DNA from: Epinephelus fuscoguttatus
Lineage: Eukaryota > Chordata > Actinopteri > Perciformes > Serranidae
DNA: 64,000 bases
Direction: 5' to 3'
Assembly (NCBI RefSeq): GCF_011397635.1
Contig: NC_064753.1
Location: 41,350,322 to 41,414,321 of the forward strand
Positions 35,484 through 47,569 of the stretch are shown piece by piece. The translations under genes were made by a program, and so were the position numbers. The stretch's first letter is position 1. Every line of letters starts with the position of its first letter. The notes under the pieces are model-generated. The model was not told where the DNA came from, made no database searches, and worked only from the letters and a program-made list of their open reading frames with translations.

Positions 35484-35749
35484 TTAAAGGTCCAGTGTGT
35501 ATGATCTACTGACATCTAGTGGTGAGGTTGCAGAACCGAAAGTTCTCCAAACATGTAGGAACCCTATCTTGAGCCAGTTTTTTGTTTGTCCATTCTGGGC
35601 TACTGTAGAGCAACATGGCAGTATCTTGGGCTCCAGAAACACAACTGTTCTTATTTTCAGGTGAATATAGCCTACACTGACATAGTTATAACTATTATAT
35701 GCCATTTCTGCCAATAGATGCCCATAAATCCCACACACTGGGCCTTTAA
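35484..35749. mobile_element. TTAA-flanked MITE, family D, copy 2
   Basis: TTAA-AGGTCCAGTGTGTATGAT at the left and CCCACACACTGGGCCT-TTAA at the right, with CTGACATCTAGTGGTGAGGTTGCAG and GGGCTACTGTAGAGCAACATGGC inside. Located in the shared upstream region of hacd3 and slc22a18. Confidence 0.85.
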
Positions 35750-36656
35750 AATCCCCTGCACAACTTAACTCCAAAGCAAACATCCTCACATCTAATGTTC
35801 TCAGTCTCAGATTGTTTCTCATGCTTGAGGAGGTTTAATTGTCACATTATTCACAATAAAAATACTTCCTACATTAGTATTCATACCACTGCTAAAATGC
35901 ATTCATGTTGTTGGTTTTAGTTATGTCAAGCCATTGATAATTAAAAAATGGGGTCTTACAACAGGAAAACACATTCATTACTCAGAGAAATAAGACCATA
36001 TTTAGGCTATTAAGGACAGTATAGACAATAATTTCTGTTTATAGATTTCACTGATACAGAGCCTTTACTCCAGTCAAAAGGATCAACATTCTAATCACAT
36101 GCTATATAAAAGTATAAAATTACTAGGCCTACGAAAACTCGTTTGGACCTAAAAACGATGAAATTCCAAGTCTTTGAGTTCAGATGTTCATAAATATTGG
36201 AACATTTGTCATCTGGCTTCAGTATCAGTAGGATATTTGCCTTACCTTCTATATTCTGCCACAAGATGGCGCTAAGAGACTGCCATGTGAAATCCTACGT
36301 GCCATTAAACTGATAAACCCTGTGACCCTTTTTTTTTTTTGGCATACAGCAACTGGACAATGACCGTGTTTGACTGAAGAAAGCTGCTTAAGTCAACTTT
36401 GCAAAACCATCCAGATGAAGGCAAAAAACATGCAACACTGCAGAATTAAATCAGTGTTGGCAAAAATTCAGTTTACATGTCAAAGGAATTCCCCCACGGT
36501 TACCATTTGTAAATCAATTAGTCATGCCATGATACCTTGAATATTTGAAGAAGCCTTTGTTTTGTTTTCATGTCTCCGTGGAAGACGGCAAACATATTGA
36601 TTTACCGATTGACTGGGGACCATGCACGTTTATCAACAGTAAAACAATATCAAAAC

Positions 36657-37222
36657 TAGGGATAGACCGATATGGATTTTTTAGGGCCGATGCCGATACC
36701 GATTTTTTTCCATCACCCTTAGCCGATGACCGATTATGGACTGCCAATTTTCTTGAGCTGATATTTGGGGCGGATACTGCTTTTGCTCCCTCAATTTACA
36801 TAAAAAAAATGACACAATGATAACAAATATTACAGGTCTCAAGGTCTTAAAATAAGAAACATTTATTGAACAGTGAAAAAATACTAAAAAAAGATGGAAA
36901 GTTGAGGTAGAACAGGTAGAATATTATTATTATTATTATTATACATTCAAATAAAAAAAAGAGTTCAGTGCTCTTAAATCTTCCAGTAATGTCTTTATAA
37001 AATAAACAAATATTTAAGCTGAAGCATAAATAAAACAACAACTACTGTACACAGTAGGATTCAACAGCTTTGTTCAACTTAACCACATACTTTCAAATGA
37101 AAAAAAGTGCCAGGGAAAAATAAATCCGCGAACCCACGCGCGTATCGGCTGATGCCGATACAAGTAAAAAACTCAAATATCGGCCCAATATATCGGCCGG
37201 CAGATGTATCGGTCTATCCTTA
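36657..37222. mobile_element. hAT-type MITE with perfect 8-bp target duplication
   Basis: Termini TAGGGATAGACCGATA (left) and, inverted, TAAGGATAGACCGATA (right) are bordered by identical ATCAAAAC at 36649-36656 and 37223-37230. The interior has repeated CCGATxCCGATT/TATCGGC words near both ends and an AT-rich centre. At 566 bp it has no transposase, so it is non-autonomous. An 8-bp duplication plus these ends fits the hAT superfamily. Confidence 0.9.
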
Positions 37223-38388
37223 ATCAAAACACCTGTTTACAAACTCTCACAATAACACCAAAGTCTCATTTATCCAGGATATGTCAATACTTCTCAGAGA
37301 CATGCATTTCTGCTATAAACACTTGGTACTGGACTCCAGCTTTGAAGAGAGCATAAATAAGTTTCACTACAGTTTAGTTTTAAATAATAAGGTTTTCTGT
37401 GTTTGGGAAATACTGAGCATATGACTGGATAAATAAGACTTTTATTTCACAGCAGGAGTTGTGTGAGAGTTTATAAATGCATGTTTTGATACAGCATAGT
37501 TTTGCTGTTGTTAAAGGTGGTCCCCTGTCAATTAAAAAAATCAATATGTTTGCTGTTTTCCGTGAAGGCATGTGAGAAATGTATTCAGGAATTCAAGGTA
37601 ACAGGACACGACTGACAGACATATAAACTGTCACACATTTTGTGGGTGAAGTATTCCTTTAATGTATCAGTTATAATAATCCAATTTTACCATACATAAC
37701 AACATAACATAACATAGTCCATTGTGCTGCAAAATGGGTGGCCTACTTTTAATATTGACACTTTAAGTAAATATACTATTTATTACATTGCATTTTTGTA
37801 AAACTACTAATGTGTGGTAATGTTACTCAGGTAAAAGATCTGAATGGTGAACTTGTTATGGAATAGTTTCATCTCTGGTGTTGTAAGAGATTTAAAAACG
37901 TCTTCAAACCAAAAGCATTAATATGAGCCAGGGCGGACTCATGGACAGGACTGTGCAAAACATTCAAAGTACGATTTTAGTCGGCGTTCCTGAACGCACC
38001 TCTGTAAAAAGCACTTCCACATTCCCGGTCAGACTTTATTTAAGAGACGTTTAAGTTCGCTCGGTTCGTATCTACAGTGCAATATTGTTAGACAGGGCTT
38101 GAAATCAAGAAGAAGTCCAGCTGTTTCGGTGGATGTTGCCTTAACCAACAATTGGATGATCGTTTTCATAACTAGCTATTATGTACCTCGGTAACGCCTC
38201 CATATCGAGTCTCTGTGCGGTTCCAAAGTACAGATAACGTGGACTGACTAGCTTGATAATGTGGTGGGAGTTCACCGGGTGAAAGTGGACTGATCTGACT
38301 TGATCCTTCCGCAATTTGTTATTCGCCGATGTCAGTTTAACATCAACATTACTGTTACGTTACGAGTGTGTTTTCTTCAAGAAGCAAA

Positions 38389-41300
38389 ATGAGTGGAAGA
38401 GGAGAAGCGACCGAGGAACCCCCTACAGCTTCAGTTTCACCTCAAGCTAACGTTACAGACCAACAGAAGAGGACGAAAATCATTCACATCGTGTACCTCA
38501 TCGCTGCTCTGGACATCACGTGGATGTTTTTACAGTTTTCCGTCACCCCTGTAAGTACTTCTGTTATGTCAGAGCTGAAAGCTGAGATTTCCGTGCCGGC
38601 CTTGATGTGGAAACTCTGGTTAAAGATGACCTGTAGCATTTATTACAGGTGTAACAGTTATTATGTGTATTATATGACGCTATATAAGATGTCTTTGCTG
38701 CGATTACATTTCTTAGCAGCACCTTCCCCACATGTTAAAGCCACGCTGCCAACCTTTAAGTCTACTTTCAATTTCTAAGGGGCGTGATCTACTGCTGCAG
38801 ATGGTTAAATCTACAACCAATCAGAGCAGAGCCACTGACCAATGTTAGCACGCTGCAGAGATGCAGAGATGAACTGTACTGGTGTAGCATCATTATATCT
38901 GAGATTTAGTGAGTACTGAAGTCTTTGCATACACTCACAGGCAGAGTATTGCAGAAATACAATGAGAATTTAATTCTGTTTCTGTGCAGAGTGTCTTATA
39001 ACTCGTCCATTATTAGATAAATGGTTGTGTTGGGTTAAGTCTGTTTGAATGAAACAGAGACCAGATGCAACTGTCAGGGCAAATGAAACACAAGCTCACA
39101 GATTCATCAGGTTCCCAGGCAGGGCCGTAATCATCTATTTAACACTGGTGGTGGTGGGGGCCATTTTCAATGAAGTGGCAACTTACTTGAAAAATGAAAC
39201 CAAGGTGAAGTGCCAAAAGCACCCTGTTTGGTTCAGTTCAATCAAACTCAAGTTGGTCTGCCCCCTAAGTGTGGTTTGTTTGGGCAGGTGTGAACACAGC
39301 AATCGTACTCAGGTGTGCATCAAAACAACCGGACCAAGACCTTCTTGAAACTATACACATAATTATGGGCGGGGACAGTTGAGCAACAGGCTGTCAGCAA
39401 GACATTAATACAGTCTGTGAGTCAGACTCACCCCTTGCTCCTACACAGCTCCACCCTCTTGTCCAAATATAGTCACTTTTGGCACCAAAAAACCAAGATG
39501 GCGGCAGCTGAAATGCTGAACTTGAGGGTTCAAAAAGGAAGTTCACAAACCAATGGGTGACGTCACTGTAGCTATATAGTCTGTGTTTTCAACTGACACC
39601 TTCTGCGACCCAACCCTCCACAGGTGTCCCCGGGAAACTCTTCCCAGGAGAATTTTTTCAGAAACTTGACAGCCAAACTGACCACTTTAGAGCATTGGAA
39701 CAAATGAACAAAAATCCAAGATAAGAGGTTTTTAAAGTATTGATGACAAAGTGCCATTTTGGGGAGCCTGCATATGATTCAGGGCCGCACAGGAACAGTG
39801 CACAGACTGTGACTTTTTATGACAAACTACCACTGTACAAAAAGTATAACAATTGACAGTAAATAACACCTACATTACATTAAAGGTGTTAAAATTATAA
39901 CACATTTGAAAGTAATAAAATAGCGAGACGGTTTTGACATTGATTGTACCTTCCCATTGCAGTCGAGCAACAGCTTTTGCTTTGGTATGGCAACACCATT
40001 TGCACAAACCACAAGCACAACTGAAGACCATAACACTATAACCAGTAGTAATTATTATGGTAATTTGTTACGTTTATTTATGATCATGATGACATTTGGA
40101 TGACGGTGTGTAGTTGCCTTTTTGTGAAATGCATCAGTCAGGTGAGTGTCATGTGCAGAGATTTCACACTGACCCTGTGTTGTAAAAATATCTGATTTCC
40201 ACATCATACCTGCTGTGAATGTGTTAATATGCTCTATATGACTGTGTGTGAGTGAATCTGTATTTTCATCATGTCTCTCTGCAGTATTTGGCAAAGAAGC
40301 TTGGCTTCGACACCTTGTGGTTTGGTTATCTGCAAACCACGGTCGGTGTAATCCAACTGCTTGGGGGTCCTATGTTTGGAAGGTAAGCACAACACAAAAG
40401 TTTCTGTTATAGCTATTTTTACAGACACTAATGTTATACTTGATGTATCACAGAAGCTGCTGTTTTGCCATTGCTAGTAAGCTACATTTGTTTTGTCTGT
40501 CAGGAAATAAACTTGTGGTTCATGTTTTGTTGTCTGCAGGTTTGGAGATATCTTCGGAGCACGGGCAGCTCTGTCTCTGGCGTGTTGTGCAACAGTAGTT
40601 TTCTTTCTGCTGCTGGCCATAGCAAACCATCCTGCCATGCTGTTCGTCCACAAACTTCCCACAGTCTTCATGCATGTCCTACCTGGTGGGCGTCTACAAT
40701 CCTGCTCACTCAGTTTAACACTTCAAACTTCAAACCTGCATTATTCTTTGGAATAGATTAGTCACTGACTGTTATGCATTCATTCTTTCTTTCTCTCCAC
40801 CATAATTTTAAACTGCACGCTACTGAAAGATAATCATTATTTGTCAGGATTTGGATGGTGCGCTGACAGAAATATGGGTGAAGTTAAGTAGTATGTGACA
40901 AACAACATGCAGAAACTGTGAAGTATTTAGTTAAGTTTCACCTCTCTGAGCTGCTCTACTGTGTGACTTAATCTCTGATCAAATATGATTTGATCCTAAT
41001 GTAACTTTTTATAACAGCTGCAGTTTCACTTGCTTCTGTCTCCTTGTTCCTCTGCTGTCTGCAGCATCTCAGATGGTGGTCACAGACCTGTCAGAACCTG
41101 AACAACGGGCGGACGCTTTATCCAAAATTGGTCTGTGTTTCGCTGTCGGCATGATCATTGGGTCCACGTTGGGTGGCCATCTTAACAGACGCTATGGGTG
41201 AGTGTCACAGTGTGTGTGTGTTTGTGTTGGGAGGTGGAGGATGAGTCTAGATTGAGTGGTGCACTGTGGAGTGAAGAGGTGGATGAGGTTTAAAAGTCAT

Positions 41301-44300
41301 ATGGATAATGTGATGTTTGAGTGTTTTCTGCACATGGAAACACTGCATTAGTTCCAGAGATCATTGCGCTGAGAAACATCCAGTCACCCAGTTTTAAGTG
41401 TCGGTTATTCAAGTTAAGAAAAACTTAACCAGTTGCACAAAACACCAGTTTTCTCCTTAAGTATGACACTTCTGGCCTAATCTCTCCTTAGCTGAGGGGC
41501 TTACACGGTTGCACAGAATCCCTGAAATAAAGCATGAACTACTTTACTGCAATGAAAGAGATTTTACAGTGGTACAAGTTTCCATGGATATTGTTTGTTT
41601 GCTTGGACTCACTCTTGTGGGGCTTGTTTTTGTCTCACAAAGTTGGCTTATAGGTAGTTAAAAATGTCAGAAGAAAAGAAGACAAGTAAACAATATTGGT
41701 CAGAGGAGGAGAGGGTGTTTTGTGCAACTATGCACTATATCTATAATACACGTAAAATGTCCACCTAATGCTGGAGATATTCTTGCTTTTTAACCTTGCG
41801 TTTGTAAAGACAACTGGCTGCGTCATGATTTGTTCACATGCTTACCTATTACATGTGTCACAGGAGGATTTCACGAGGGCACACCAGAGAACTCAGACGT
41901 GTGGAGCCTCTGGATTTTCATGATGTAAACAGTCGGCGTAGCAGTCTAAGACTTTTCATTTAGGTTTGCAGTTTCTCCACATTGACTCCTAAAACAGTAC
42001 TGATCTGTTGTCAGCTATTTTTACAAGCATATTTGTCACTTTGCAGCAGCAGTGAGGCAGGTAATGATGGACTTGGTCTGTTTGCTTTTAAAACTTTATG
42101 CCCTCGTTTTGCTGCTGAAGTACCTACTGACCTCTGACCCTGTTACATCACCATACTGCACCTACACTGCCTCTACAGTTCATGTGCATTTTGCATCTTG
42201 CAGAGTGTTGTTGATTGTGTGATTTTCTGTTGGTGTGCGCAACCAACGCTGCTAACAGGCGCAGGATACGTGAGGCAGCCATCATGGGCACATGAATGTC
42301 TACTTAAAGGCACGTATATCTCCAGCTTCACACCTCTTTGACTTTGTGTTTCCCAGGGAGATGTTCACTGCTTGTTTCGGTGCTGTGGGGAGTGCCTTCA
42401 GTTTACTGTTGGTTTTGATGTTCATTCCAAAAACGACCAAAACTCAAGCTCCAAGAACCAACACAGACAGTAAGACACACCTCTGTTTGCTACATCTGAA
42501 GTTCTCAGCTGTTTGGGAACCTGTATGATTTTTTTTGACCAGCAGTTGGTAGGTTGAGAGACAATATGTTCAAACTTGTGCTGTAGCTTACAGTTCATGA
42601 GCAGACAGTGTGCTGTTTAATGTGCTGCAGCTGACCAAGCTAACTAAACACTACACAGTCAGAGGTGCAAATCACAGTGAAGGGAAATTAAAAAATGTCT
42701 TACTGTTTAATTTGTGAGCAGAATGAGGCGCCATGGTTGCTGAATTCATCCGAATTTGACTCATAATCCAAAAGTAAAGTGTTTTTATTTTATGCAAAAA
42801 CTAGTCTGATTTTGAATGAGCAACAGGTTTTGACAGTCCACACATTTCTTTTGCCTTATTAGAGATGATGTAATCCGGAGGGTATTGGGCTGTTTGTGCA
42901 AATTTACATGAGTTTTACTCCCTCTTTGAATTTGCTGCAGGCGAAACCAAAAAGAAGTCAATATTCAACGTTGGAGAGATCACAAGACTGATGAAGTTTC
43001 CAGGTGTGAAGCGGACTTTTGTTGTGAAGATAGTTGCAGGTTTGCCGTCAGGTGAGATAATGGGAGGTTTGATTAGAGACACAAGACTGAATTTACAAGG
43101 GCTGCACTCCTTATAGGTTTTTTAATCATCACTGCAGTGTCAACTTGTATGATTGCACATTGCACTCAGGGATTCTTTGAGTTAGTTGAAAGAGAATATC
43201 AGTTGCAAACTGAAGGCCAGATGTGTCGCCTCTCTCTGCATTTACATGGTGATTTACTGGACTGAAGTTCGCACAATTGATTATTAAAGATTCTGTGTCT
43301 AGATGCCACTTAACAGACTGGAACATGTAAGGAAAATAATACATGTAAAAACAGTCTGTTCAGTCTGGGTTTAGTAGAGTTACATTTAAATAACTCTGGA
43401 CATTTTACTTGAGCACTGACACTCTGTAAATCTAACTGAAGCATTGTTCTTTTTTGCCTCAGGCATTTTCCAAGTGATGTTCTCCATCATTGCGATGGAG
43501 TTCTTCAAGCTGCAGCCTGAGGAGAACGGCTATCTGATGGCTTATTTTGGCATCACCTCAATTGTAAGTGTCACACAGACTAAAATACAAAACAAGCTGA
43601 TGATGATTTCAGTGCTCCTGATGATGTCAGACTGTAAGACGATGTCAGTAAAACTTTGTGTGTCTGTTCAGGTCATTCAGGGAGGAGTGGTCGGTCGGCT
43701 GACAGCCAGATACTCTGACAACTCACTGCTGCTTCTGTCCATCGCAGTGGCTTCTTTTGTGGGACTGGCTCAGGTACACACAAAAACACTCATATAAACA
43801 CACACATGCCAGAGCAGGAGAGTATTTAGAGTACAGTAGTGGACTGTTTCTCAGGATCTCTGAAAAACAGCTTTGTTTCAGCTCGATAAAACAATTTATT
43901 AAACCTGTACAAGGCTTCTTCTTCCTGTTTTCCTTGTTTTTGATTAATTCTATTTTTTGTCCCACCTTATTACTTCTTTTTATATTTCTCTCCCAACCAT
44001 CCAATAGTTGTTGAAACATTTCACCTTAAGCCACAACTGTGAACCGGCTGATGACAATAGAGTTAGTCAGGAGATTACCATAGTTTTTAGGCTTCATACT
44101 CTAGAGACCATGAATTTGTGTAATGTGTTCATGGCAGTCAATCCAATAGTTGTATGATATTTCAACCTGCTCTCATTCTCAGTTTGTTTCATGCCGTTTA
44201 GCGGTGGTATGAGATGCACCAGGCATTGCTTTGCACTTCAAGTAACTGATGCAGCGTAAAGAAAGGAGAGAGTCCACATAGGGCAGGTGGGAAGGGAAGT

Positions 44301-46579
44301 TGATGGGTCAAACAAACCTCAGACTTTGGACAGACCGCTGTTTGTGACCCGTGTGAAACCAAAAGTCAACCTACATTCTGACTTTGTATGCATTAAACAG
44401 TGACTTCCATTTCTTGTTCAAACCAAAGTTTATTTTGGAATGTCACAATGCATGTTACAATCATGTAAATTAACACGCTGTCCCTGAGAGTCCAAAACTG
44501 ATGCTGGAGGGTACCTGTTGTAGTTTGACATGTAGAGCCACTGACCAGGTGTTGGTATTTGACGAGTTGGGAGTGAGAATGTGTTTGATGTTTAAGTCTG
44601 GACTAAAGTGGTGGACTGACCGGCATTTCCATTGATAGTGCCATGCTGCTGATAAAAATATTACATTTTTGTTGGTGAAATGTCTTTAAATCTGAGGATT
44701 TATTCCATTTCTACTTTTCATAGCAATATAATACACGTTTTTAATGTTGTCTATAAGAATTTCTTCTTTAGGCTCAAGTGATTGCATTTGTTTATAATGA
44801 AAATAATCCTCAGTGGCACTTTCTGCTCAGATACTTAATTTTGACGATTCTGTCCCTCTGCAGGCTTACATGCAGAATGTGTTCCAGTTCTGCCTCACGG
44901 TCATCCCGATGATGTTTTCTCTCAGTGTGTTCGGTGTCATCACAGACAGCATGCTCACCAAGGGCGTACCGTCCTCTGACACAGGTGAAGTTACCCTGCT
45001 TTTCTGCTCGTGCAACATTCAGGCCATCTTCACAACATTAAGAGATGTTTCTCATCAGTGTGATTCTGAAATGTGGTGTGGGAACACGGAAAATTCATAT
45101 GTGATTTTTCTGCTTGACAACTATGCACACCGGGTCCGTTGCATATTATCTGCTTTGCTGTGTTCCATGTTTTGCATGTTTGTGAATGAGGCCAATGAGT
45201 GTTCAGTCCATACAATGAAAACTGTCCAAACAGAATATAAAGGGCTAACGTTAACTGCATGATACACAAACTAATTGGACCCCAGATTTCATGCTAACAT
45301 TAGCTTTGTTGGCTCACCCAGTTCTGTGACGAACATATAGCAAATGCTGCTGGGTGATCCGAAGCCATATATTGTCCTTTATTTAGTCGTTGTGGTTGTT
45401 GTTGCTGTGTTTGTTGTATAGTATTGGGTGGTGAGAAACAAAATTGATAAGATGTTTTCCATTAATGGCAACAAGCTAGCTATGACCTGGAGGTATGACG
45501 TCAGCTGGAACAAAACATTTCATTGGTCATACATATATTGCTGCAGGTGGCAAGCTGCTGAAATCCAGGGCCATCTGAATATTTTTCCATCCGCAAGAAT
45601 ATTACGCAGCCAAGCGTTTCGTAAGAACTGACAAAACAGTTTTTATCAATTTCCATGCAAATTGTTCGGACAAAAATCCATGTTTGGTGTGAAAAGGCTT
45701 TAACTTTAGGAAACTCTATTACATTCACTCTTTCACATTTTGATCACTTGGTGTGTGACTGCATCTGATCACAGCTACTTTAAACAAAAGAAGGGAAAGA
45801 AATAAAACTAAAATCTCTGATGTTTCAATGTAAGGTGTAAAAATACCAAAACCAAATGAAACAGAAAATAATATGAAAACTATTCCAAACCCACTGAGTG
45901 CACAGTTGCCCACGTACAGTTTCACATGGTGTGTGTTTGGGATACAGGTCATAGGAAATTGCAGATTAAATAGTCAACTGAACCCATGAAGAGGAGCAAT
46001 GTATTCAGACAGAGTTTTTTTTTAATTTGATAGTATGATTGCTTTATTGAAAGTACAGTAGTATCATTGCCAGTAGTGGGATAGTTAGTGGGCTAAAACT
46101 GTACATTAGTAGTTGAGGTAGCACGTTGAAAGGCAGATAGTTAAAGTAATTGCCTTATAGAAGCTCAGTTTTAGTAAGTTTTCCAACTTTTGCCAAGAGG
46201 GAAATTTAGATATTGGTCCCTAGATTATGTTCACCCAGTTTCATGCAGATCGGTCAAACTTCCTAGGAAGAAATCGATTTTAAGCGTTTTTCAAAAAGTT
46301 CAAAATGGCAGAAAATCTATATAACTGGAAGTTATGGGTTCTTTGGGCAAATTTGTTCCTCATGAGGAGAGGCATCTCTGTGCAAAGTTTCATGTCTCTA
46401 CGACATACGGGGCATGAGATATGCCCATTCAAAGTTTGCAATTTCAATCGGTTGCTATAGCGCCCCCCTTTGGCCAATTGATGTAATATTGCTGCATTCA
46501 CATCCTCCCATGACCCTCTACCACTGTGCCACATTTCACATGGACTGACCAAGTCAGTGAGGAGAAAAACATGGAACAG

Positions 46580-46610
<31 letters not shown>

Positions 46611-46907
46611 TGTCGTCATTATATAGTAAGACTGCAGGCTCAGCACACATCAGATAGTGTGAATTAACTAACTTAAAAATGCAGACGTACTAAAGAACCC
46701 ATTTTGTTCTTGTACTCAGGCACAATGCTGGGACTGTGTGCATCCGTCCAGTCTCTGCTTCGCACGATTGGACCGACCATGGGCGGCTTCCTGTATGTGA
46801 ACTACGGCCTTTCCTCCATAGGGTTGATCCAGTTTGTTGTGAATATCGCTGTGTTTGTGTACCTGCTGCTACGTCGGCCTGAGAAGACAGAAGAGCGAAA
46901 GGAGTAA
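38389..46907 (+). CDS. slc22a18: slc22a18 organic cation transporter-like protein, complete 10-exon gene
   Basis: Twelve-helix major facilitator superfamily carrier (ORCTL2/TSSC5 family), thought to move organic cations by proton antiport. Exons: 38389-38550, 40285-40382, 40540-40685, 41065-41197, 42357-42469, 42941-43051, 43463-43563, 43672-43773, 44864-44984, 46720-46907. All borders are AG/GT, phases agree, and the total is 1275 nt, giving 424 codons plus TAA, the same length as human SLC22A18. The start is the ATG at 38389 (context CAAAATGAGT). The MFS motif-A loop GRFGDIFGAR falls at residues 86-95 between helices 2 and 3, and a second motif-like stretch, GGVVGRLTARYS, occurs in exon 8. 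The short acidic/basic C-terminus is RPEKTEERKE. In mammals this gene lies in an imprinted cluster; nothing here shows imprinting. Introns carry several MITE-like repeats. Confidence 0.96.
39380..39575. repeat. old repeat in slc22a18 intron 1
   Basis: AACCAAGATGGCGGCAGCTGAAATG followed by AATGGGTGACGTCACTGTAGCTATATAGTCTGTG is a recurrent word pair in fish genomes, probably a MITE related to the fragment at 19690-19800. Just upstream (39240-39345) is a second MITE-like piece with TGTTTGGGCAGGTGTGAACACAGCAATCGTAC. Confidence 0.45.
41431..41729. mobile_element. about 300-bp MITE in slc22a18 intron 4
   Basis: AGTTGCACAAAACACC (41431-41446) is the exact reverse complement of GGTGTTTTGTGCAACT (41714-41729), 16 of 16. 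The interior shows no reading frame. I found no convincing target duplication, so the superfamily is open. Confidence 0.7.
46145..46640. repeat. well-conserved teleost repeat family F in the last slc22a18 intron
   Basis: The block includes TTTTGCCAAGAGGGAAATTTAGATATTGGTCCCTAGATTATGTTCACCCAGTTTC, ATCGGTCAAACTTCCTAGGAAGAAA, CTATATAACTGGAAGTTATGG and GCTATAGCGCCCCCCTTTGGCC (listed as separate words), then a (CA)n tract (46577-46606) and GAGTTGTCGTCATTATATAG. From general knowledge this sequence recurs almost unchanged in many fish. I see neither a tRNA head nor terminal repeats, so its class is unclear. Confidence 0.55.
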
Positions 46908-47317
46908 AATCAGTTTTTAAAAGACCTCTTTTCATCCTCAATTAGTCATCAAACTACCAGAGGAGATGTAAATTCAGTATTTCATTTTAGATTTTTGATT
47001 TTTTTTTCTACAGTTGCATACATTTGAATCACTCTGTCACAGTGGTTTACATAAAGAGATGAGGTCAAGTCAGTTTTTCCAGTTTGGTTGCTGTTTTATC
47101 TGTGGTGAAGTTTCAGATTTAAACCACTAGATGGCAGCAAACCCTCCATTTTACCTCATGATACTTTCCCAGGGTTTAAAATGTTCATCCAAGTTGTATG
47201 AACCAGTTCACTGTTACTTAGATTTTATTAAATGTCATCAGAAATTAAAAAATAAGAATTACACCAATTAACATCATGCCTAATCAAAACTATTTTTAAT
47301 ATACCAAAACAATTCTT

Positions 47318-47323
47318 AATAAA
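47318..47323 (+). terminator. slc22a18: candidate slc22a18 polyadenylation signal
   Basis: AATAAA about 410 bases after the slc22a18 stop, followed by a T-rich stretch and, 58 bases further on, a SINE insertion. It is the first canonical hexamer I see downstream of the stop. Confidence 0.5.
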
Positions 47324-47380
47324 AAGTTTATTTTCTTATGTGTCATTGTTTTTCATTTAACTATTAAAAATGTTTTGTAC

Positions 47381-47569
47381 GGGGTGTCGGTGGCTCAGTG
47401 GTAGAGCAGGCGCCCCATGTACAAGGCTGTTGCCGCAGCGGCCTGGTTCGACTTCAGCCTGTGGCCCTTTGCTGCATGTCATTCCCTCTCTCTCTCCCCC
47501 CTTCACACTTGCTGTCCTGTCAATTAAAGGCTTAAAAATGCCCAAAAAATATCTTTAAAAAAAAAAAAA
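47381..47569 (+). mobile_element. tRNA-derived SINE, full length, with target duplication
   Basis: Starts GGGGTGTCGGTGGCTCAGTG with an RNA polymerase III A box (TGGCTCAGTGGTAGAGCAGG) and B box (GGTTCGACTTC, 47445-47455), then a tRNA-unrelated body (CCTTTGCTGCATGTCATTCCC, CTGTCAATTAAAGGC) and a poly(A) tail. Flanks AAAAATGTTTTGTAC and AAAAAGGTTTTGTAC form a duplication with one mismatch. It lies just past the slc22a18 polyadenylation signal. It is not a functional tRNA: it cannot complete the cloverleaf. Confidence 0.92.

Larger units (their letters stand above)
34445..38388. other. head-to-head intergenic region of hacd3 and slc22a18
   Basis: Holds both promoters and 5' UTRs. From left: the ETS-type site at 34582, the tandem duplication (34698-35420), the TTAA MITE (35484-35749), the hAT MITE (36657-37222), a fragment of family B (37790-37850), then unique sequence with a moderately GC-rich block at about 37990-38300 that probably contains the slc22a18 start site. 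No additional exon was seen. Confidence 0.6.

Noticed and set aside
38368..38391. Upstream GTG as slc22a18 start (seven extra residues)
   Set aside because: Animal genes start at ATG; the ATG at 38389 gives 424 codons, the family length.
38389..46907. Imprinting control features for slc22a18
   Set aside because: Imprinting of this gene is known only in mammals and no CpG-island or control element could be shown here.
47381..47455. tRNA gene
   Set aside because: A and B boxes are present, but the sequence does not form a full cloverleaf and continues into a SINE body with poly(A) and target duplication.
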